Shown: positions 45,650 through 57,433 of the stretch, piece by piece
How the letters are laid out: the number at the start of each line of letters is the position of its first letter
How positions within the stretch are numbered: position 1 is the first letter of the stretch
Assembly (NCBI GenBank): GCA_030827005.1
Contig: JAVBJL010000009.1
Span: 103,084-167,083 of the forward strand
Direction: 5' to 3'
Length of the DNA: 64,000 nucleotides
DNA from: Wigglesworthia glossinidia
Lineage (GTDB): Bacteria; Pseudomonadota; Gammaproteobacteria; Enterobacterales; Enterobacteriaceae
Position numbers and translations under genes: made by a program
Notes under the pieces: generated by a model
Databases searched by the model: none
Told to the model about the DNA's origin: nothing
Seen by the model: the letters and a program-made list of their open reading frames with translations, nothing else

Positions 45650-46564
45650 ATGATTAAGCAAAGTACTTTAAAAAAATCTATACAATGCAAAGGGATAGGT
45701 TTGCATTCAGGAAAAATCATTACACTTACATTGCGACCTGCTCCAGAAAATACTGGAATTATTTATCGACGTATTGACTTAGTTCCTCCAGTAGAATTAG
45801 CTTCGCATATTGATATGATTAAAAATACCAATTTTTGTACATCTTTAGAAAATAAGAATGGAATTAAAATATCCACCATAGAACATTTAAGTGCTGCTTT
45901 ATCAGGACTATGGATTGATAATATTGTTGTTGAACTAACAGGATCCGAAATTCCTATTATGGACGGTAGCGCATGGCCTTTTGTTAACTTAATATTACGC
46001 GCTGGTGTTAAAAAATTAGCATACGAGAAAAAATTTATACATATCAAGCAATTAGTACGTGTAGAGAAAGAAGATAAATGGATCGAGGCAGTTCCACATG
46101 ATAACTTTACTTTAGATGTCACTATTGATTTTGATCATCCAGTAATCGCTTCTACACTGCAAAGTTATTTTTTTTCTTTTTCTATTGAAAATTTTATTAA
46201 AAATATTAGTCGTGCTAGAACTTTTGGTTTTTTAAAAGACATAGATATACTAAGATCGCAAAAATTAGCATTAGGATGTAATTATAATTGCGCTATTGTT
46301 ATAGGAAAAAATAGTATTTTAAATCCAAATGGATTAAGATTTTCTAACGAGTTTGTTCGTCATAAAATACTTGATGCAATAGGAGATTTTTTTATACCCG
46401 GTCATAACTTCATCGGTGCTTTTAAATCTTTTAAACCCGGCCATACTATGCATTACTTATTACTTAAAAAAATTTTAAAAAATAAAAATACTTGGGAATT
46501 GAAAAAATTCAAGAAAACAAATTCAAAAATGTACATAAATAATGATATTATCATGGATAATTAA
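45650..46564 (+). CDS. lpxC: UDP-3-O-acyl-GlcNAc deacetylase LpxC
   Basis: KGIGLHSGKIITLTLRPAPENTGIIYRR, STIEHLSAAL, HKILDAIGDFFIPGH. Confidence 0.98.
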   Translation: MIKQSTLKKSIQCKGIGLHSGKIITLTLRPAPENTGIIYRRIDLVPPVELASHIDMIKNTNFCTSLENKNGIKISTIEHLSAALSGLWIDNIVVELTGSEIPIMDGSAWPFVNLILRAGVKKLAYEKKFIHIKQLVRVEKEDKWIEAVPHDNFTLDVTIDFDHPVIASTLQSYFFSFSIENFIKNISRARTFGFLKDIDILRSQKLALGCNYNCAIVIGKNSILNPNGLRFSNEFVRHKILDAIGDFFIPGHNFIGAFKSFKPGHTMHYLLLKKILKNKNTWELKKFKKTNSKMYINNDIIMDN

Positions 46565-47022
46565 TTTTATTTTTTAATATAACATGATACTCTGATAACT
46601 TTTCATAAGAATAAAAAAGCCATACGTCATATTTGAAAAAAAACATCAAATTTTATTGAAAAAAAATCTATAAAATTACTTTTTTAATTCTTTAATAATA
46701 TAAAATACAAGTATTAAATTAAATTTAATTTGGAATATTTATTTTAAATAAAATCAATCGTTTACTATATTTTTAATAAATTTATAATTAACTATTTTAT
46801 TATTAAATAAAGAACATAAGTATGAAATTTAAAAAATTCTTAAAATCAGTTTAATTATATAAATAATATATACTTTAACTATCATATAAACATTAAGAAA
46901 ATAACAATATATCTGTTTAAATACTTTTATTTTACAAACTGTAAAAATCATGAATTTTTAAGTAAACAAGCATCTTTTTTTCTTTTATAAGAATATTTGT
47001 AAAACAATTATCAAAATATAAT

Positions 47023-49527
47023 ATGTTAAAAAAATTTTTTAATAAAATTATTGGAAATACGAATGCGCGTGCTTTAAAAGCAATTAAAAAAATTGTTTTA
47101 AAGATCAATCAATTCGAATCTTATATGGAAAATCTTACCGATCAACAATTGTCTAATAAAACACAAGAATTTCAAAATCGTCTTACAGATGGTTGTAGCC
47201 TAGAATTTTTGCTTCCAGAAGCTTTTGCAACAGTTCGAGAAGTGAGTAAAAGATTATTAAATATGAGACATTTTGACGTGCAATTAATGGGAGGAATAGT
47301 ATTAAATCGTCGATGTATTGCTGAAATGAGTACGGGAGAAGGTAAAACAATTACCTCAGTTTTACCAGCATATTTAAATGCACTATTAGGTCATGGCGTT
47401 CACATAGTAACTGTAAATGATTATTTAGCAAAACGTGATGCAAATAATAATCAACCTTTATTTGAATTTTTGGGATTAACTGTCGGTATTAATTTATCTG
47501 GATTAACTACTGCAGAAAAACGTAATGCTTATTTAGCAGATATCACATATGGAACAAATAATGAATATGGATTTGATTATTTAAGAGATAATATGATATT
47601 TGATGTAAATGAAAAAGTGCAACGTAAATTATATTTTGCGTTAATTGATGAAGTCGATTCAATTCTTATCGATGAATCTCGGACCCCATTAATTATTTCA
47701 GGTCCTACTAATAATAATTCAGAAATTTATTTAAAAATAAATCATTTAATTCCAAATTTAATTAAACAAGATCAGGAAGATTCTGATAACTTCCAAGGAA
47801 AAGGTCATTTTTCAGTAGATGAAAAATCTCGTCAAGTCAATTTAACAGAACGTGGATTAATATTAATTGAAAATTTATTAATTAAACATCAATTAATAAA
47901 TAAAAAAGATTCTTTATATTCATCAAATAATATTACGCTTATGCATCATGTGATTTCCGCATTAAGAGCGCATACATTATTTTTCAAAAACGTGGATTAT
48001 ATCATAAAAAATGATGAAGTCATAATTGTTGACGAACATACGGGACGTACAATGCCTGGTCGTAGGTGGTCTGATGGATTACATCAGGCAATAGAAGCGA
48101 AAGAAAATGTTCAAATTCACAATGAAAATCAAACTTTAGCATCAATTACATTTCAAAACTATTTTAGATTATACAAAAAACTATCTGGGATGACAGGTAC
48201 TGCTTATACTGAAGCTGCAGAATTTAAAGCAATTTATAAATTAGATACTATTGTTATTCCAACAAATCGACCAATTATTCGTCAAGACTTACCCGACTTA
48301 GTATATATGACAGAAACAGAAAAATTATCTGCAATTATAAAAAATATACAAGATTGTTATTTAAAAAAAATTCCAGTTTTAGTTGGAACAATTTCTATTG
48401 AAAAATCTGAAAAAATTTCAACAATATTAAAATCAATGGGAATTAAACATAAAGTTCTTAATGCAAAGTTTCATGAACTTGAAGCAGAAATTATTTCACA
48501 AGCAGGATATCCTCAAGCCATTACTATAGCTACTAATATGGCAGGAAGAGGTACAGATATAATCCTTGGAGGAAATTGGAAATCTGAAATTTTAAAATTT
48601 AAAAAAAAATTAAACGTAAAAAAAGTGAAACAAATCAAACAATCCTGGAAAATACGTAATCAATCGGTTATTGATTTAGGAGGACTGCATATTATTGGAA
48701 CTGAACGTCACGAATCTCGCCGTATTGATAATCAATTAAGAGGAAGATCAGGTCGTCAAGGAGATCCAGGATCATCTAGATTTTATGTATCTATGCAAGA
48801 TAATTTAATGAGAATTTTTTCTTCAAATCGCATCATACAAACTATGCAAAAATTAGGAATGCGTTCCGGAGAAGCAATTGAGCACAAATGGATTACAAAA
48901 GCTATTTCTAATGCGCAAAGTAAAGTAGAAAATCGAAATTTTGATATGAGAAAACAACTATTAGATTATGACGATGTAGCTAATGAACAAAGAAAAGCTA
49001 TTTATTATCAAAGAAATGAAATTCTATTTTCTGAAAATATTCAAGAAATAATTAGTAATATACGAGAAGACGTATTAAGCAAATTTTTTAAAAAATATAA
49101 TACTCAAGATTCTAAAAAAGATATAAAAAATTTAGCAAAAAAAATAAAAGATAACTTTGATGTAAGTTTACCCGATGAGATCGTACAAAAAAATTTTTTT
49201 GATATCAATAAAATATATCAATACACCTTAAGTGCTATGTTAAATACATATCAAAAAAAAGAAAAAGAACTCGGATATCAAGCGCTAAGAAATTTTGAAA
49301 AGAATATTATGTTAAAAACTTTAGATAATCTTTGGAGAGAGCATTTATCATCTATAGATTATTTAAGACAAGGAATTCATTTAAGAGGTTATGCACAAAA
49401 AGATCCGAAGCAAGAATATAAAAGAGAATCTTTTGCTATGTTCGAAAATATGCTTAACGCGTTAAAGTATGAAGTAATTTATTCTTTAAGTAAAGTAAAA
49501 ATTAGCTCGTTTAATCTTAAAATTTAA
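47023..49527 (+). CDS. secA: Preprotein translocase ATPase SecA (C-terminal metal-binding domain absent)
   Basis: [47 protein letters not shown]; 834 aa. Confidence 0.98.
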   Translation: MLKKFFNKIIGNTNARALKAIKKIVLKINQFESYMENLTDQQLSNKTQEFQNRLTDGCSLEFLLPEAFATVREVSKRLLNMRHFDVQLMGGIVLNRRCIAEMSTGEGKTITSVLPAYLNALLGHGVHIVTVNDYLAKRDANNNQPLFEFLGLTVGINLSGLTTAEKRNAYLADITYGTNNEYGFDYLRDNMIFDVNEKVQRKLYFALIDEVDSILIDESRTPLIISGPTNNNSEIYLKINHLIPNLIKQDQEDSDNFQGKGHFSVDEKSRQVNLTERGLILIENLLIKHQLINKKDSLYSSNNITLMHHVISALRAHTLFFKNVDYIIKNDEVIIVDEHTGRTMPGRRWSDGLHQAIEAKENVQIHNENQTLASITFQNYFRLYKKLSGMTGTAYTEAAEFKAIYKLDTIVIPTNRPIIRQDLPDLVYMTETEKLSAIIKNIQDCYLKKIPVLVGTISIEKSEKISTILKSMGIKHKVLNAKFHELEAEIISQAGYPQAITIATNMAGRGTDIILGGNWKSEILKFKKKLNVKKVKQIKQSWKIRNQSVIDLGGLHIIGTERHESRRIDNQLRGRSGRQGDPGSSRFYVSMQDNLMRIFSSNRIIQTMQKLGMRSGEAIEHKWITKAISNAQSKVENRNFDMRKQLLDYDDVANEQRKAIYYQRNEILFSENIQEIISNIREDVLSKFFKKYNTQDSKKDIKNLAKKIKDNFDVSLPDEIVQKNFFDINKIYQYTLSAMLNTYQKKEKELGYQALRNFEKNIMLKTLDNLWREHLSSIDYLRQGIHLRGYAQKDPKQEYKRESFAMFENMLNALKYEVIYSLSKVKISSFNLKI

Positions 49528-49555
49528 AATTAAATAGAAATTGCTTAATATTTTT

Positions 49556-50296
49556 TTATATACTGTCTTTCAAACGCGCACGTAATCTTTTTATAGCCAG
49601 ACTATGTAGTTGGCTCACTCTTGATTCTCCAACTCCTAAAACTAATCCGATTTCTTTTAAGTTTAATTCTTGTTGATAATAGAGGTTTAATAAAATCTGT
49701 TCTCTTTTAGGTAAATTTCGCATTTCTTGTATTATTTTCATTTTTAGCGTGTGTATTAGTAATAATTGACATGGATCTTTAGTGTTATCTTCTGGAAGAA
49801 TATTTTTACCAAGCGTTTCTTGGTGGTTTCCTAGGTCTTCTAAAGAAAAAATTTGACTACAATTAGTTTCTTGAAGCATTTTTTGATATTCTGATAAAGA
49901 CACTCCGAGCTCTTTCGCTATTTGTTGTTCAGTAGCAGATAAGCCTAATTTTTGTTCTAATCTCTGTATAGCAGAAGCAATATTTCTAGCATTTCTTCTT
50001 ACACCACGAGGAACCCAGTCTCTCTCTCTCAATTCGTCTAACATACTCCACCGAATTCTAGATCTAGCATATGTAGAAAAGCTTGCCCCTTGATTAATAT
50101 CAAAGTTTTCTATAGCAGATAAGAACCCTATCATTCCTGCTTGAATGAGATCGTCTAATTCGACATTACTTGGTAGTTTAACTTGCAAACGTAATGCTTC
50201 GTGACGAATCATAGGTGTGTATTGTTTCCATAATAAAATATCGTTTTTATTTAAAATATATCCTGATTGGGTGTACGTTATCGTGTTTGTATGCAT
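49556..50296 (-). CDS. fliA: RNA polymerase sigma factor FliA (sigma-28)
   Basis: 246 aa; VELDDLIQAGMIGFLSAIENFD, FSTYARSRIRWSMLDELRERDWVPRGVRRNAR, LVLGVGESRVSQLHSLAIKRLR. Confidence 0.96.
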   Translation of the reverse strand: MHTNTITYTQSGYILNKNDILLWKQYTPMIRHEALRLQVKLPSNVELDDLIQAGMIGFLSAIENFDINQGASFSTYARSRIRWSMLDELRERDWVPRGVRRNARNIASAIQRLEQKLGLSATEQQIAKELGVSLSEYQKMLQETNCSQIFSLEDLGNHQETLGKNILPEDNTKDPCQLLLIHTLKMKIIQEMRNLPKREQILLNLYYQQELNLKEIGLVLGVGESRVSQLHSLAIKRLRARLKDSI

Positions 50297-50420
50297 TTGT
50301 ATCTCATTATTAATGTTTTTATTATGTTATACGATTAATAAAACTATAATTAAAAAATATATTTATATCTTTAAATTTTAGATAAATAAATATTTTAAAT
50401 TATTAAATTGAATTTTTATA

Positions 50421-50831
50421 TTAATAATTCAAGTTATTACTTTCAAATATTACCATAGCACATGCATACTTACGTTCGTCAGTTAAACTAAGATGTATAT
50501 CAGTGATATTTAAATCTTTTAAAAAAGATTTTGCTATTGAATTTAATTTTAAATATGGTTTGCCTAGATGATCATGAATAACTTCGAAATGTACAAATGA
50601 TAGTCCTCTTCGCATTCCCATTCCTAGAGCTTTACTTGCAGCTTCTTTGGCCGCTAAACGTTTTGCTAAAAAATAAGTTGATTTACGAATATGGGTATGT
50701 AGCAGTTGATTATATTGAATTTCTTCATTTTTCGATAAAATTTTTTTTATAAATTTTTTTCCATAATATAAGATTACTTTATTGATTCTTTTTATACTTA
50801 CGATATCTACTCCAATGCCAATTATTGTCAT
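50421..50831 (-). CDS. acpS: Holo-[acyl-carrier-protein] synthase
   Basis: [44 protein letters not shown] overlap with pdxJ. Confidence 0.96.
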   Translation of the reverse strand: MTIIGIGVDIVSIKRINKVILYYGKKFIKKILSKNEEIQYNQLLHTHIRKSTYFLAKRLAAKEAASKALGMGMRRGLSFVHFEVIHDHLGKPYLKLNSIAKSFLKDLNITDIHLSLTDERKYACAMVIFESNNLNY

Positions 50832-51562
50832 TTATCACGTGCCATGTAAATAACATGTTTTATTTCTTGAATTGCTTTAAATATACCTAATATTATGCTT
50901 CTACTAATTATAGAATGTCCTATATTTATTTCTGTAATTTCTTTAATTTTTGCAATATCATATACATTAAAAATATGCAATCCGTGCCCTGCATGTACTT
51001 TTAATCCGAGATCAATAGCGTATTCGGAGCAATTTTTAATTTTTTTTAGTTCTATTTTTTTATTAGTTAAATCATTTTGATTTGAATAGTTTCCTGTATT
51101 AATTTCTATACAATTTGCATGAATTTTAGATGCTGCTAGAACTTGTTCTTCTATGGGATCTATAAATACAGATACTTCTATACCTATTTTTTTTAGCTTT
51201 AAAACTAAATCTCGTAAACTTTTTTTTTGTTTTATTATATCTAGGCCGCTTTCTGTGGTAATTTCTTGCCTATTTTCTGGAACTAAACAGCAAGAATGGG
51301 GAAGAGTATTGCTTGTAATATCAAGCATATTTTTTGTAGGCGAGATTTCAAGATTAATTTTTGAATGTACAATTTGTTTAATTAAAATTAGATCTTTTTC
51401 ACGAATATGTCTCCGATCCTCTCGGAGATGCATGGTAATACCATTTGCGCCTGCAGATTCGGCAATAATAGCAATATGGGCGGGATTTGGATAATTTCCT
51501 CCTCTTGCATTTCTTAATGTAGCAACATGATCGATATTTATACCTAAAAGTAATTCTGACAT
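50828..51562 (-). CDS. pdxJ: Pyridoxine 5'-phosphate synthase
   Basis: [48 protein letters not shown]. Confidence 0.97.
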   Translation of the reverse strand: MSELLLGINIDHVATLRNARGGNYPNPAHIAIIAESAGANGITMHLREDRRHIREKDLILIKQIVHSKINLEISPTKNMLDITSNTLPHSCCLVPENRQEITTESGLDIIKQKKSLRDLVLKLKKIGIEVSVFIDPIEEQVLAASKIHANCIEINTGNYSNQNDLTNKKIELKKIKNCSEYAIDLGLKVHAGHGLHIFNVYDIAKIKEITEINIGHSIISRSIILGIFKAIQEIKHVIYMARDK

Positions 51563-51690
51563 ATATTTTAATAAATTTTTTGATTATATAGTGAATACTA
51601 AAAATAATAAAATATAAATATAAGCATATTAAAGTTTTTGTCAAGAAATATTATTTTATATTTTATCTTTTTTATAAAAATATATTTTAT

Positions 51691-52371
51691 TTAAGTTTTA
51701 TTTAATAGAAATAATGCTTTTTCTGCTGCAGATTGTTCTGCTTTTCTACGTGTACTACCGCATCCAATAATTTTTATATTTAATTCGTGAATTAAGCAAT
51801 ATATGAAAAATTTTTGATTATGTGATTCTCCTTGAATTTTTTTCAAAAAATAATTTGGTGGTGAATATTGATTGCTTTGTAAATACTCTTGTAATCTAGT
51901 TTTTGGATCTTTTTGTATATTTCCTGGATGAATAGAATTTATTCGTTTTTTATACCAATTAGTGACAATTTTATAAATTGTGTCTATATTACTATCTAAA
52001 AAAATTCCTCCTATTAATGCTTCTATTGTATTAGATAAAATAGATTCTCGTTTACGACCACCTGTTTTAATTTCTCCAAATCCTAAAATTAAATAATTTC
52101 CTAAATGAAATTCACGCGCAATTTCTACCAAAGTATAACTTCGTACTAGAGAAGCTCTTATTTGACTTAATTCGCCTTCCGTTATATCTGTAAAATTACG
52201 ATATAATAAGTCTGAAATAATATAATTTAAAATAGAATCGCCTAAAAATTCTAATCTTTCATTATGATTATTACTAAAACTTCGATGCGTTAGAGCTTGC
52301 TCTAAAATAACGTCATTTCTAAAAATATATCCTATTTTATTTTGTAATTTTTGTGATATATCGATATTCAT
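51691..52371 (-). CDS. rnc: Ribonuclease III
   Basis: NERLEFLGDSILNYIISDLLY, C-terminal dsRNA-binding domain DPKTRLQEYLQSNQ. Confidence 0.97.
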   Translation of the reverse strand: MNIDISQKLQNKIGYIFRNDVILEQALTHRSFSNNHNERLEFLGDSILNYIISDLLYRNFTDITEGELSQIRASLVRSYTLVEIAREFHLGNYLILGFGEIKTGGRKRESILSNTIEALIGGIFLDSNIDTIYKIVTNWYKKRINSIHPGNIQKDPKTRLQEYLQSNQYSPPNYFLKKIQGESHNQKFFIYCLIHELNIKIIGCGSTRRKAEQSAAEKALFLLNKT

Positions 52372-52460
52372 ATAAACGGAGTATTATAGCAGGTTTATTT
52401 TTAATTAAGTAGTTAATATTAGCTAAAATGATGATTTTTTTAATAAAAAAACTAAAAAAA

Positions 52461-53429
52461 TTATTGTATTTTTCCAATACGATGAATACGTATTCCAGTG
52501 GGCCATTTATTTTCTTTTTTCTCTAAACTCATCCAAATTAAAACGGCTTTTCCTACAATGTTTTTTTCAGGAACAAAACCCCAGTATCTACTATCTGAAC
52601 TATTATCACGATTATCACCCATTACAAAATAATTACCTTTAGGTACAGTCCAGTTTCCTAAACCTTGATTAGATTGATAATAATAATTATTTAATTGATC
52701 TTGATATATTGGTAATGTTAAAATATCATGACTATGATTCGCAATCGTTTCTTTTTTTGATAACATACGAATTCCCATCGAAACTGGTTTATCAAGATTT
52801 AATTCTATAAAATCATGATCTATTTGATTATTTTTTTGAAGCAATAAAGTTTGTACGAAAATACTTGGTTGAGATATGCTATAAGAAGATAAAAAAGAAT
52901 TTTGAGGAAAAACTATACTTTTTTTTGATGATGTTCCTGATTGGATAATAATTTCTTTATTTATTGGATTGTAAGAAATTCTATCTCCAGGAATACCTAT
53001 TACTCTTTTAATATAGTCTAATTTATTGTTTAAAGGATATTTAAATACAATAACATCTCCTCTATGCGGAGAGCTAATAGATAGTATGGTACTTTGTGTA
53101 ATTGGTTCTTTAACTCCGTATATAAATTTGTTAACTAAAATAAAATCTCCAATCAATAAATTAGGCATCATTGATCCAGAAGGAATTTGAAATGGTTCAA
53201 ATAAAAAAAATCTTATTATTATTACAACTAGCAATCCTGGAAACATAGATGCAATTGAACTTATCCATACAAAATGCTTGTGTTTTGTATATTTAAATAA
53301 TTTATTTTTATCAATATCAAAATTACATTTTGATTTAAATATTTTTTTTTCCAAAATATTTATAAAAACCCAAAAAATTCCTGTAATAAAAGTGATACTG
53401 ATAAGTAATAAAGAAAACAGGTTAATCAA
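52461..53429 (-). CDS. lepB: Signal peptidase I
   Basis: PFQIPSGSMMPNLLIGDFILVNKF, DYIKRVIGIPGD, GDNRDNSSDSRYWGFVPEKNIVG. Confidence 0.97.
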   Translation of the reverse strand: MINLFSLLLISITFITGIFWVFINILEKKIFKSKCNFDIDKNKLFKYTKHKHFVWISSIASMFPGLLVVIIIRFFLFEPFQIPSGSMMPNLLIGDFILVNKFIYGVKEPITQSTILSISSPHRGDVIVFKYPLNNKLDYIKRVIGIPGDRISYNPINKEIIIQSGTSSKKSIVFPQNSFLSSYSISQPSIFVQTLLLQKNNQIDHDFIELNLDKPVSMGIRMLSKKETIANHSHDILTLPIYQDQLNNYYYQSNQGLGNWTVPKGNYFVMGDNRDNSSDSRYWGFVPEKNIVGKAVLIWMSLEKKENKWPTGIRIHRIGKIQ

Positions 53430-53462
53430 ATTTTTTCCTTAAATTTTTAATTTTAATATTCA

Positions 53463-55253
53463 TTATTTTTTAATATCTAAAATAGAAAAGAAGGCTTCTT
53501 GAGGTAAAAAGAAATTTCCTATCTGTTTCATTCGCTTTTTTCCTATTTTTTGCTTATTAAGCAGTTTTTTTTTCCTGCTGACATCGCCTCCGTGACATTT
53601 TGATAAAACATTTTTTCTTAATTGTTTTACTGTTCCTTTTGCAATAATTTGATTACTTATTGCAATTTGAATAACAATATCAAACTGTTGTCGAGGAATA
53701 AATTTTTTTAATTTTTCTATAATTTTTCTGCTATATATATGCGTATAATCTTTGTGTACTATGCACGTGAGAACATCCAATATGGTTTTATTGACTAATG
53801 TTTTTATTATAACAGCATTAGTTTTTTTAAAATATTTAAATTTATAATTTAAAGAAGCATATCCATGTGAAATAGATTGTAATCGATCAAAAAAATTTAA
53901 TATGATTTCTGACATTGGTAACTCATAGACTAACATAATACTTGCATTGTAGTATAATAGATCTATTTGTATACCGCGTTTTTCATTACATAAAACAAGT
54001 ACTTTTCCTAAGTATTTTGACGGAAATAAAATATGACATAAAGCAATAGGTTCTCTTAATTCCAATATGTTTTTTTTTTCAGGCATTTGAGAAGGCGATT
54101 GAATATGCATAATAGTTTTATCTTTTGTTAATACTTCATAGATTACTGTAGGAGAAGTTACAATTAAATTGATTTTATATTCTCTTTCTAATCTCTCTTG
54201 AATAATTTCTAAATGTAATAAACCAAGAAATCCGCATTTAAATCCCATACCTAACGAATTAGAATTCTCAGTTTCATAAAAAAATGAAGAATCATTTAGA
54301 CTAAGTTTATTTAAACTTTGTTTTAAAGATATATATTTATCTGACGATATCGGAAAAATACTGGCAAATACTTTAGGAGAAATTTTTTCAAATCCAGGTA
54401 AAGCTTTTTTTGATGGAAATGATGCCAAAGTAATTGTATCGCCAACAAGCACCCCATGTATTTTTTTGATAGAACATACAATCCATCCAACTTCTCCGCA
54501 TCTAAGATCTTGCGTATTTATTTTTTTTGGAGTAAACACTCCTATTTGAGTAACAGAATAAATTTTTTGAGTACTCATAATTTGTATTTTTTCACCTTGT
54601 TTCAAGTAACCATTTTTGATTTTGACTAAAATTACTATACCAAGGTAATTGTCGAACCAAGAATCTATAATTAATGCTTGCAATTCAGAATTAGGATCAC
54701 CGTTAGGTGGATTTAAATTATTTACGATATACTCTAGTATGTTAGAAATTCCTAATCCAGTTTTTGCAGAACATTCAAGAATATTGTTTGAATTAATTCC
54801 AATAATACTCTCAACTTCCTGTGCAACTTTTTTAGGATTAGCATGAGGTAAATCTATTTTATTTAAAACAGGTATAATTTTAATTTTCATTTTTAAAGCA
54901 GCATAGCAGTTGGCAATAGTTTGCGCCTCTACACCTTGTGATGCATCAATAATTAATAATGCGCCTTCGCAAGCTGACAGAGATCGAGAAACTTCGTAAG
55001 AAAAATCTGCATGTCCTGGTGTATCAATTAAATTAAATTGATATATATTTTTATTTTTTGATATATAATGTAGTCTAACGCTTTGTGCTTTAATTGTAAT
55101 TCCACGTTCTTGTTCTAATTCCATTGTATCTAACATTTGATTTTTCATTTCATGCAAGGATAAATTATTACAAAATTGAATAAAACGATCAGATAAGGTA
55201 GATTTACCATGATTAATATGAGCTATAATAGAAAAATTTCTTATATTTTTCAT
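53463..55253 (-). CDS. lepA: Elongation factor 4 (LepA)
   Basis: [48 protein letters not shown]-terminal [25 protein letters not shown]. Confidence 0.97.
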   Translation of the reverse strand: MKNIRNFSIIAHINHGKSTLSDRFIQFCNNLSLHEMKNQMLDTMELEQERGITIKAQSVRLHYISKNKNIYQFNLIDTPGHADFSYEVSRSLSACEGALLIIDASQGVEAQTIANCYAALKMKIKIIPVLNKIDLPHANPKKVAQEVESIIGINSNNILECSAKTGLGISNILEYIVNNLNPPNGDPNSELQALIIDSWFDNYLGIVILVKIKNGYLKQGEKIQIMSTQKIYSVTQIGVFTPKKINTQDLRCGEVGWIVCSIKKIHGVLVGDTITLASFPSKKALPGFEKISPKVFASIFPISSDKYISLKQSLNKLSLNDSSFFYETENSNSLGMGFKCGFLGLLHLEIIQERLEREYKINLIVTSPTVIYEVLTKDKTIMHIQSPSQMPEKKNILELREPIALCHILFPSKYLGKVLVLCNEKRGIQIDLLYYNASIMLVYELPMSEIILNFFDRLQSISHGYASLNYKFKYFKKTNAVIIKTLVNKTILDVLTCIVHKDYTHIYSRKIIEKLKKFIPRQQFDIVIQIAISNQIIAKGTVKQLRKNVLSKCHGGDVSRKKKLLNKQKIGKKRMKQIGNFFLPQEAFFSILDIKK

Positions 55254-55689
55254 AAATAATTAATAAGTCTTAATTTAGGTAAAATTTAATAAATATATTA
55301 TATATAATAATTTTATATCATTTAAGTTATTTTTATATTTTATATTTTATTCTAAATAATGTATTTTAATAAGAGTTTTAATTTTATCAAAATTAAATAA
55401 ATAAATTATATTTTTTAATATATTATATAAGTTATTTATATAAAGTAAATATAATATAATTAAACAATTTATTATATTATAAATAAAAGACGTGTAATTC
55501 GTATAATAAAATATTAAATCATATATTTCATTCATAAATATTAATATTTCTTAAAAATTTTAAATAAATTAAAATTCAATATAAATATAAATTTTTAATG
55601 TTTTGAAAATAAAAAATTAAATTTTACTTCTTATTAAAGAATAAGTATGATCTTAAAATATATTTTTAAATTCTATTTAACTTTATCAC

Positions 55690-56286
55690 ATGTATTTTAA
55701 TAAACATATTAATACTCCTTATATTGTTGGAATAACCGGCGGCATTGGAAGCGGAAAAAGCACAGTAGCAAAAATTTTTGCACAATTTAATATTCCTGTG
55801 ATCGAATCAGATTTAGTTGCAAAAAATCTTATTTTTTCCGAAAAAAGAATTTATAAAAAAATAAAAAATAAATTGAAAATAACTAAAGATTTAAAAAATA
55901 CCAAATTCTTTTTGAAAGAATACATATTTTCATCTAAGAAACATTTATTATGGATAAACAAATTAGTACATCCAATTGTAATCGAAAAAATAAAAAAAAT
56001 GATTTTTCGATATACGTCATTTCCATATATAGTATGGGTGAGCGCTTTATTAATTGAAAATAATCTTCAAAATTTTGTAGACAGAGTTTTAGTTGTCAAT
56101 ATTGATCCAGATTTACAGTTAAAAAGAACTTTATTAAGAGATAAAATAAATACAGATCAGGCATGTAAAATAATTAATTTTCAAGTATCTCAAAAAAAAA
56201 GATTAAAATTCGCTCACGATATTATTGATAATTATAATTTAAATTCTTTGAAATATAAAATTTTTTTTTACATAAATACTATATAA
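55690..56286 (+). CDS. coaE: Dephospho-CoA kinase
   Basis: VGITGGIGSGKSTVAKIFAQFNIPVIESDLVAK. Confidence 0.95.
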   Translation: MYFNKHINTPYIVGITGGIGSGKSTVAKIFAQFNIPVIESDLVAKNLIFSEKRIYKKIKNKLKITKDLKNTKFFLKEYIFSSKKHLLWINKLVHPIVIEKIKKMIFRYTSFPYIVWVSALLIENNLQNFVDRVLVVNIDPDLQLKRTLLRDKINTDQACKIINFQVSQKKRLKFAHDIIDNYNLNSLKYKIFFYINTI

Positions 56287-56649
56287 GTGAATCTATTAAA
56301 AAATTGGTAATTAATAAATATTAAATTTAAAACTATTTTTTTAAAAAAATAATAAGATTTAATTTATTTATAAAAAAATTTAGATTAATATTAATTTTTA
56401 ATTTAAAAATTCTAATTTTATAAAAAAATTTTATATTTTAAAAAAAATTATATTTCAAATATTTTAATTTAAAAATAATTAAAATATACAAAAATTAATT
56501 TTTTAAAAAAACAAAATATTAAAAAAATTTATATAAAAATAATTTAAAATTAATTCATTAAAACATAAAACTTTTTATTGTACTTAAGGTGTAATTATAA
56601 AAATATAACATGAATTATGTTTAATAAAAATCTATAGGATACAAAAATA

Positions 56650-57432
56650 ATGTTTACTAAATTGTTTTCAAAAATGTTATATCAAATAATTTTATTAAGT
56701 TTTTCGTTAATACCATTTCAAATGGTATTTGCAGATAAATTAAATGATATTCGAACATCTGGGGTATTAAAAGTAGCAATATTTGATTCTAACCCTCCGT
56801 TTGGAAAAATCGATTTTAAATCACATCAAATCATAGGATATGATGCAGATATCGCACAAGCAATAGCCAATATGATGGGGGTAAAGTTAAAATTAATATC
56901 TACTAACCCTTCAAATCGCATACCACTATTGCAATCTGGAAAAGTAGATTTAATCATTGCAGATATTACTATTACCCCAGAAAGACAAAAAGTAATTAAT
57001 TTTTCTATTCCATATTTTATTACAAAACAAAAAATTTTGGTACATATATCTTCTTCAGACATCTTGCAAGATTATTCGTCAGAACATATTGGCGTTGTGA
57101 AAGGAACTACCGGGCAACAAACATTGAGTCGTATTTTTCCACAAGCAAAAATAATTGCTTATAATGACGTGCCAATGGCTTTTTCTGCCTTAAGAAATGG
57201 CAATGTTAAAGCTATTACACAAGATAGTACTATCTTGGAAGGGTTAATTGCTGGAGCTCCAGATAAAGATAAATACAAAATATTACCACATGTAATTAGT
57301 GAAGAAATAATCGGGATAGGAATGAAAAAAGGCGAAAATTTATTATTAAGTGAAATTAACAAAAATTTGATGCAATTAGAAAGTTCCGGAATGAAAACTA
57401 ATATTTATAATAAATGGTTTAAAGTAAAATAA
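56650..57432 (+). CDS. Periplasmic polar amino-acid ABC transporter substrate-binding protein
   Basis: Signal-peptide-like N-terminus ending MVFADKL; GYDADIAQAIANMMGVKLKLI, DLIIADITITPERQKVINFSIPYF; SBP family 3. Confidence 0.9.
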   Translation: MFTKLFSKMLYQIILLSFSLIPFQMVFADKLNDIRTSGVLKVAIFDSNPPFGKIDFKSHQIIGYDADIAQAIANMMGVKLKLISTNPSNRIPLLQSGKVDLIIADITITPERQKVINFSIPYFITKQKILVHISSSDILQDYSSEHIGVVKGTTGQQTLSRIFPQAKIIAYNDVPMAFSALRNGNVKAITQDSTILEGLIAGAPDKDKYKILPHVISEEIIGIGMKKGENLLLSEINKNLMQLESSGMKTNIYNKWFKVK

Positions 57433-57433
57433 T

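Noticed and set aside
51153-51494. 113-aa plus-strand ORF opposite pdxJ
   Set aside because: Shadow ORF; pdxJ is clearly the real gene.
55347-55535. 62-aa minus-strand ORF in the lepA/coaE spacer
   Set aside because: Almost pure I/L/Y/N/F low-complexity sequence expected from AT-rich non-coding DNA.
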